Of a stretch of 64,000 nt of DNA, positions 61,568-64,000 are shown in pieces. The translations under genes were made by a program, and so were the position numbers. Origin of the DNA: Varroa destructor (Eukaryota; Arthropoda; Arachnida; Mesostigmata; Varroidae); assembly GCF_002443255.2 (NCBI RefSeq), contig NW_019211455.1, positions 5,066,597 to 5,130,596 on the forward strand, read 5' to 3'. Numbering within the stretch: the first letter of the stretch is position 1; each line of letters starts with the position of its first letter. Below the pieces are notes generated by a model, which ran no database searches, was not told where the DNA came from, and saw nothing but the letters and a program-made list of their open reading frames with translations.

Positions 61568-64000
61568 TTATCATTGTCGTTGTCTTCTTCACTGTTCGTA
61601 GCCCGACAAAGCTCTAACCAGTTCCATAATAGTACTACGTTACCAGGCTGCCATGTGTTCCAGCGTTCCCGCTAAACGGTTGTGCAAGTACCGTAACGAT
61701 GCTGGCCTTTCATGTTATTACAGAACATCGTAGTACGTTAAACACAAGCATAGTTTGCAACATAATCTATAGAAATCGTAGTTCTTAATAAAGCATAGAT
61801 AGTGAAGAAACTCCAAACGAACACGACATGTCGCTCAGTCACTGCGTTGATGCTATTACAAATTGCTCATTACTCATCATTGTGCGAGTACCAATACACA
61901 ACAACAATACACAAATCCAATTAATGAAACCAGTCCATGATTTCAGCGTCACCCCACACATCGTTTTTCATTTCTTTTCTTTAACGTCGAGCTAGCACTT
62001 CAGCTACTGCAAATGTGCCTATAGACACGAGTCACTGCAGGTAACTTTAGTATCGTCAACCTTGGTGAAGGAAAGTAAGACCTCTGGATCTGACCACGGT
62101 AGCACCTAGGCGATCGTAAACATCTCAATGTCCCCCTTATATCTTTTCTGCTTTCGAAATCGGCTCCAATTATGTGTACTCTCGGCTTCGTCGGCTTATT
62201 CAATCCGCCTCCTGTGTAGCTGTCGAGAATAATAGGTTACCGCTACGATATATCTACATCATTCAGTACGTTTGACACTTGTACATCGTCCATCTTGCTG
62301 ATATGATGTCACTTTAGGACCACGGTCTGGCGGAAGCCCTACATACGAATGTAAGTCAAGTGACCAGGCCGTCCAGTCGCGTTCTCATTTGTGTTTACCG
62401 TGCTTGCCGTTTACGTCCGACGAAGACTTATACAACAGTTCTAAACAAAATCAAGCTAAGCCCTTGCAACAGCAGCAGCAGCAGCAGTCTCTGAAAGCCT
62501 CTTAAACGGCTCTCAATACCGCCGCAGAGGCCTTACATTCGCTTACTAGACAAGTTGTTTCTTTTTTTAGTTTGAATAATTTCTCCTGTGGCCCAGCAGT
62601 CGTTCGCGCGTAAAGTAGTTTTAGTTGAGACAGCGCAAGTCCAAGTAGCGTATCCAGCCGGCGCGGCGACGTCGGAGACACCGTTAGCAACACAAAGAAA
62701 GCTCAAGCCATGCCGCACTGAAGCAACATTTATATATAAGATGGAAGCCCTATGTGTCTTTGCCTGTGACGATAACCGGCGCACTTTTGTATCACTTGAA
62801 CAATAACAACAACATTAAGATTTCGGTGGCGGGACCGCGATTCAAAACTGCGCATTTATCTGTTCTGTGTCCCCCGTGTTCGCGCACCTTTCGCAGCTGG
62901 GAGTAGCTGGCGTCACAACCAGAGTGCTACAAAGTTACTGTCAATGCTAAGTTTGACAGTTATTGCTACTGCTGACTAACTATAAACATACGTCGCGGTT
63001 CCCGCGGCTCTCCAGTTAAAATCACTGTCTGCTCGCCTGCCCGGTCGACTGGTGAAATGATCGCTCAGTCCCCGCTCCATCGGCCGTAACAGTTGGCAGA
63101 CCACAGAGGCATACTAGGTATGTCACCAGCCGGCCGGCCGGCCGGCCGGCCGCAATTATGTTGGACGCCGTGATTAGCGGCTCAGCTCGATACAGAAAAC
63201 AGATAGAGCTGCTGCTGACAGTGGGGGGAGCCGCCGAACTGCCGCTCATCGCTTCGCTCAGTTGTTGGCCGGTGCCCGGTGCTCGATGGAAAACTACAGT
63301 GAACATGCCAATGGCCACGCCGCAGCGGCACGATAACTTGCAGCAATGACATCAGGAAACTTCTGTCTGTGAACGCAGTGCGCGCCGAAGCCGGCCAGCC
63401 GGACTTCACGCTTCTTTCTTTTTCGCTAGACAGACTACCTTGCTCGATGTAATGTTATTCATATTGTAGAATGGCGAGTTTCCCTTGACGCGGTTGGTAG
63501 ACTTCGGCCAGACAAAGGTCAATAGTATCTGTATCTCTCGTGAACGTCTCTTTCTGCAATCTTGTATCCTTCTTATCCGTTTCGAACTACGCGTGACGGC
63601 ACTTTGGATAGATGCGAGAGCGATTTCCGTTCAAGATATGGCAGTTATGGCTAAATTAGGACTAGAAACAGCGGCCGGATGTTCGAGCGAGGCAAATTGC
63701 TAACACACCTAGTAACTAATGTGAACCCTTGCTGCGGTGTGTGAGACTAGGAAGCTATCATCGCTGTTGTTATCGTCACCAAGTTTTGGCTCAGTTTTTA
63801 AGCCAATTCGGCACGAGATTTTTTCTGATACTTTGGTGTTCTGTCGTTCTTCACGTTTGCTCCCTTTTTACCGCTGTCTGAATCTCTTCCTGACACACCA
63901 AATCACTACGCTAATCTATCACTACGCAGACTGCTTAGCCTATTACTCACGACCATCATGTTCCCATAGTATATATTTGACGCCTGGTACGTTGATATGG
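61568..64000. other. Upstream flank of the B56 gene, GC-richer around 63 kb
   Basis: This stretch must hold or lead to the B56 promoter or upstream untranslated exons, but I cannot place a start site. Short CAG (62470-62488) and (GGCC)n tracts are present. The 98-codon minus-strand frame at 63.02-63.32 kb follows from the high GC content and has no recognised motif. Confidence 0.35.
63130..63152. repeat. (GGCC)n tract
   Basis: A 23-bp self-complementary CCGG/GGCC run, flanked by GC-rich, CpG-bearing sequence at about 62.9-63.4 kb. It lies 1.6 kb upstream of the B56 first coding exon, in that gene's orientation. Confidence 0.9.

Noticed and set aside
61113..61601. 162-codon plus-strand frame with long poly-Pro
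   Set aside because: It is the antisense of the glycine-rich B56 exon 1, which is supported by splice sites and core homology on the minus strand.
1..64000. Bacterial-type features such as operons, CRISPR arrays, toxin-antitoxin or phage genes
   Set aside because: The spliced metazoan gene and the eukaryotic repeat content exclude a prokaryotic window. No such array or gene order is present.

Overview
The window reads as nuclear DNA of an animal, most probably an arthropod. I see this from about 60% A+T, a spliced gene with GT-AG introns from 0.3 to 4 kb, a conserved metazoan regulatory protein, dense di- and trinucleotide microsatellites, and decayed transposons of the LINE, Tc1/mariner and Ty3/Gypsy types. 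A mite or other chelicerate would fit, but that is a guess. I found no operons, ribosome binding sites, CRISPR arrays, rRNA or convincing tRNA.

The one secure gene is on the minus strand from about 61.5 kb down to 52.2 kb. It encodes a B56 (B', PPP2R5) regulatory subunit of protein phosphatase 2A. I could join six coding exons with compatible phases: 61501-61123, 56974-56792, 55157-55007, 54367-53911, 52990-52784 and 52470-52222. The product is about 541 residues: a glycine-rich variable N-terminus, the complete B56 helical-repeat core, and a short C-terminus ending four residues after an N-P-Q motif. At that motif the human gamma/delta subunits go on into a longer tail, and here a possible splice donor overlaps it. 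The core has a Cys where relatives have a Trp in the Y-Y-W-N-N motif.

Layout from left to right: 1-18 kb is mostly featureless A+T-rich DNA with microsatellites and a few unrecognised reading frames or weak candidate exons (11.1 kb minus, 13.7 kb plus). 18.4-20.1 kb is purine-rich on the minus strand and looks like a decayed Gypsy-type pol. 22.5-23.1 kb minus resembles a decayed Tc1-like transposase. 28.1-28.3 kb minus is a LINE reverse-transcriptase C-terminal fragment, and 29.15-29.5 kb plus is a broken unknown coding region. 30-39 kb shows nothing recognised. 40-51 kb holds an exceptional cluster of trinucleotide repeats and one or two attractive candidate minus-strand exons (42.5 and 44.2 kb). 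52.2-61.5 kb is the B56 gene. 61.6-64 kb is its upstream flank, with a (GGCC)n tract in a GC-rich stretch.

No undescribed multi-gene system is evident. The most useful leads are the B56 C-terminal variation and Trp-to-Cys change, the unassigned 42.5 kb exon, the broken reading frame at 29.2 kb, and several perfect inverted repeats, two of which enclose microsatellites.
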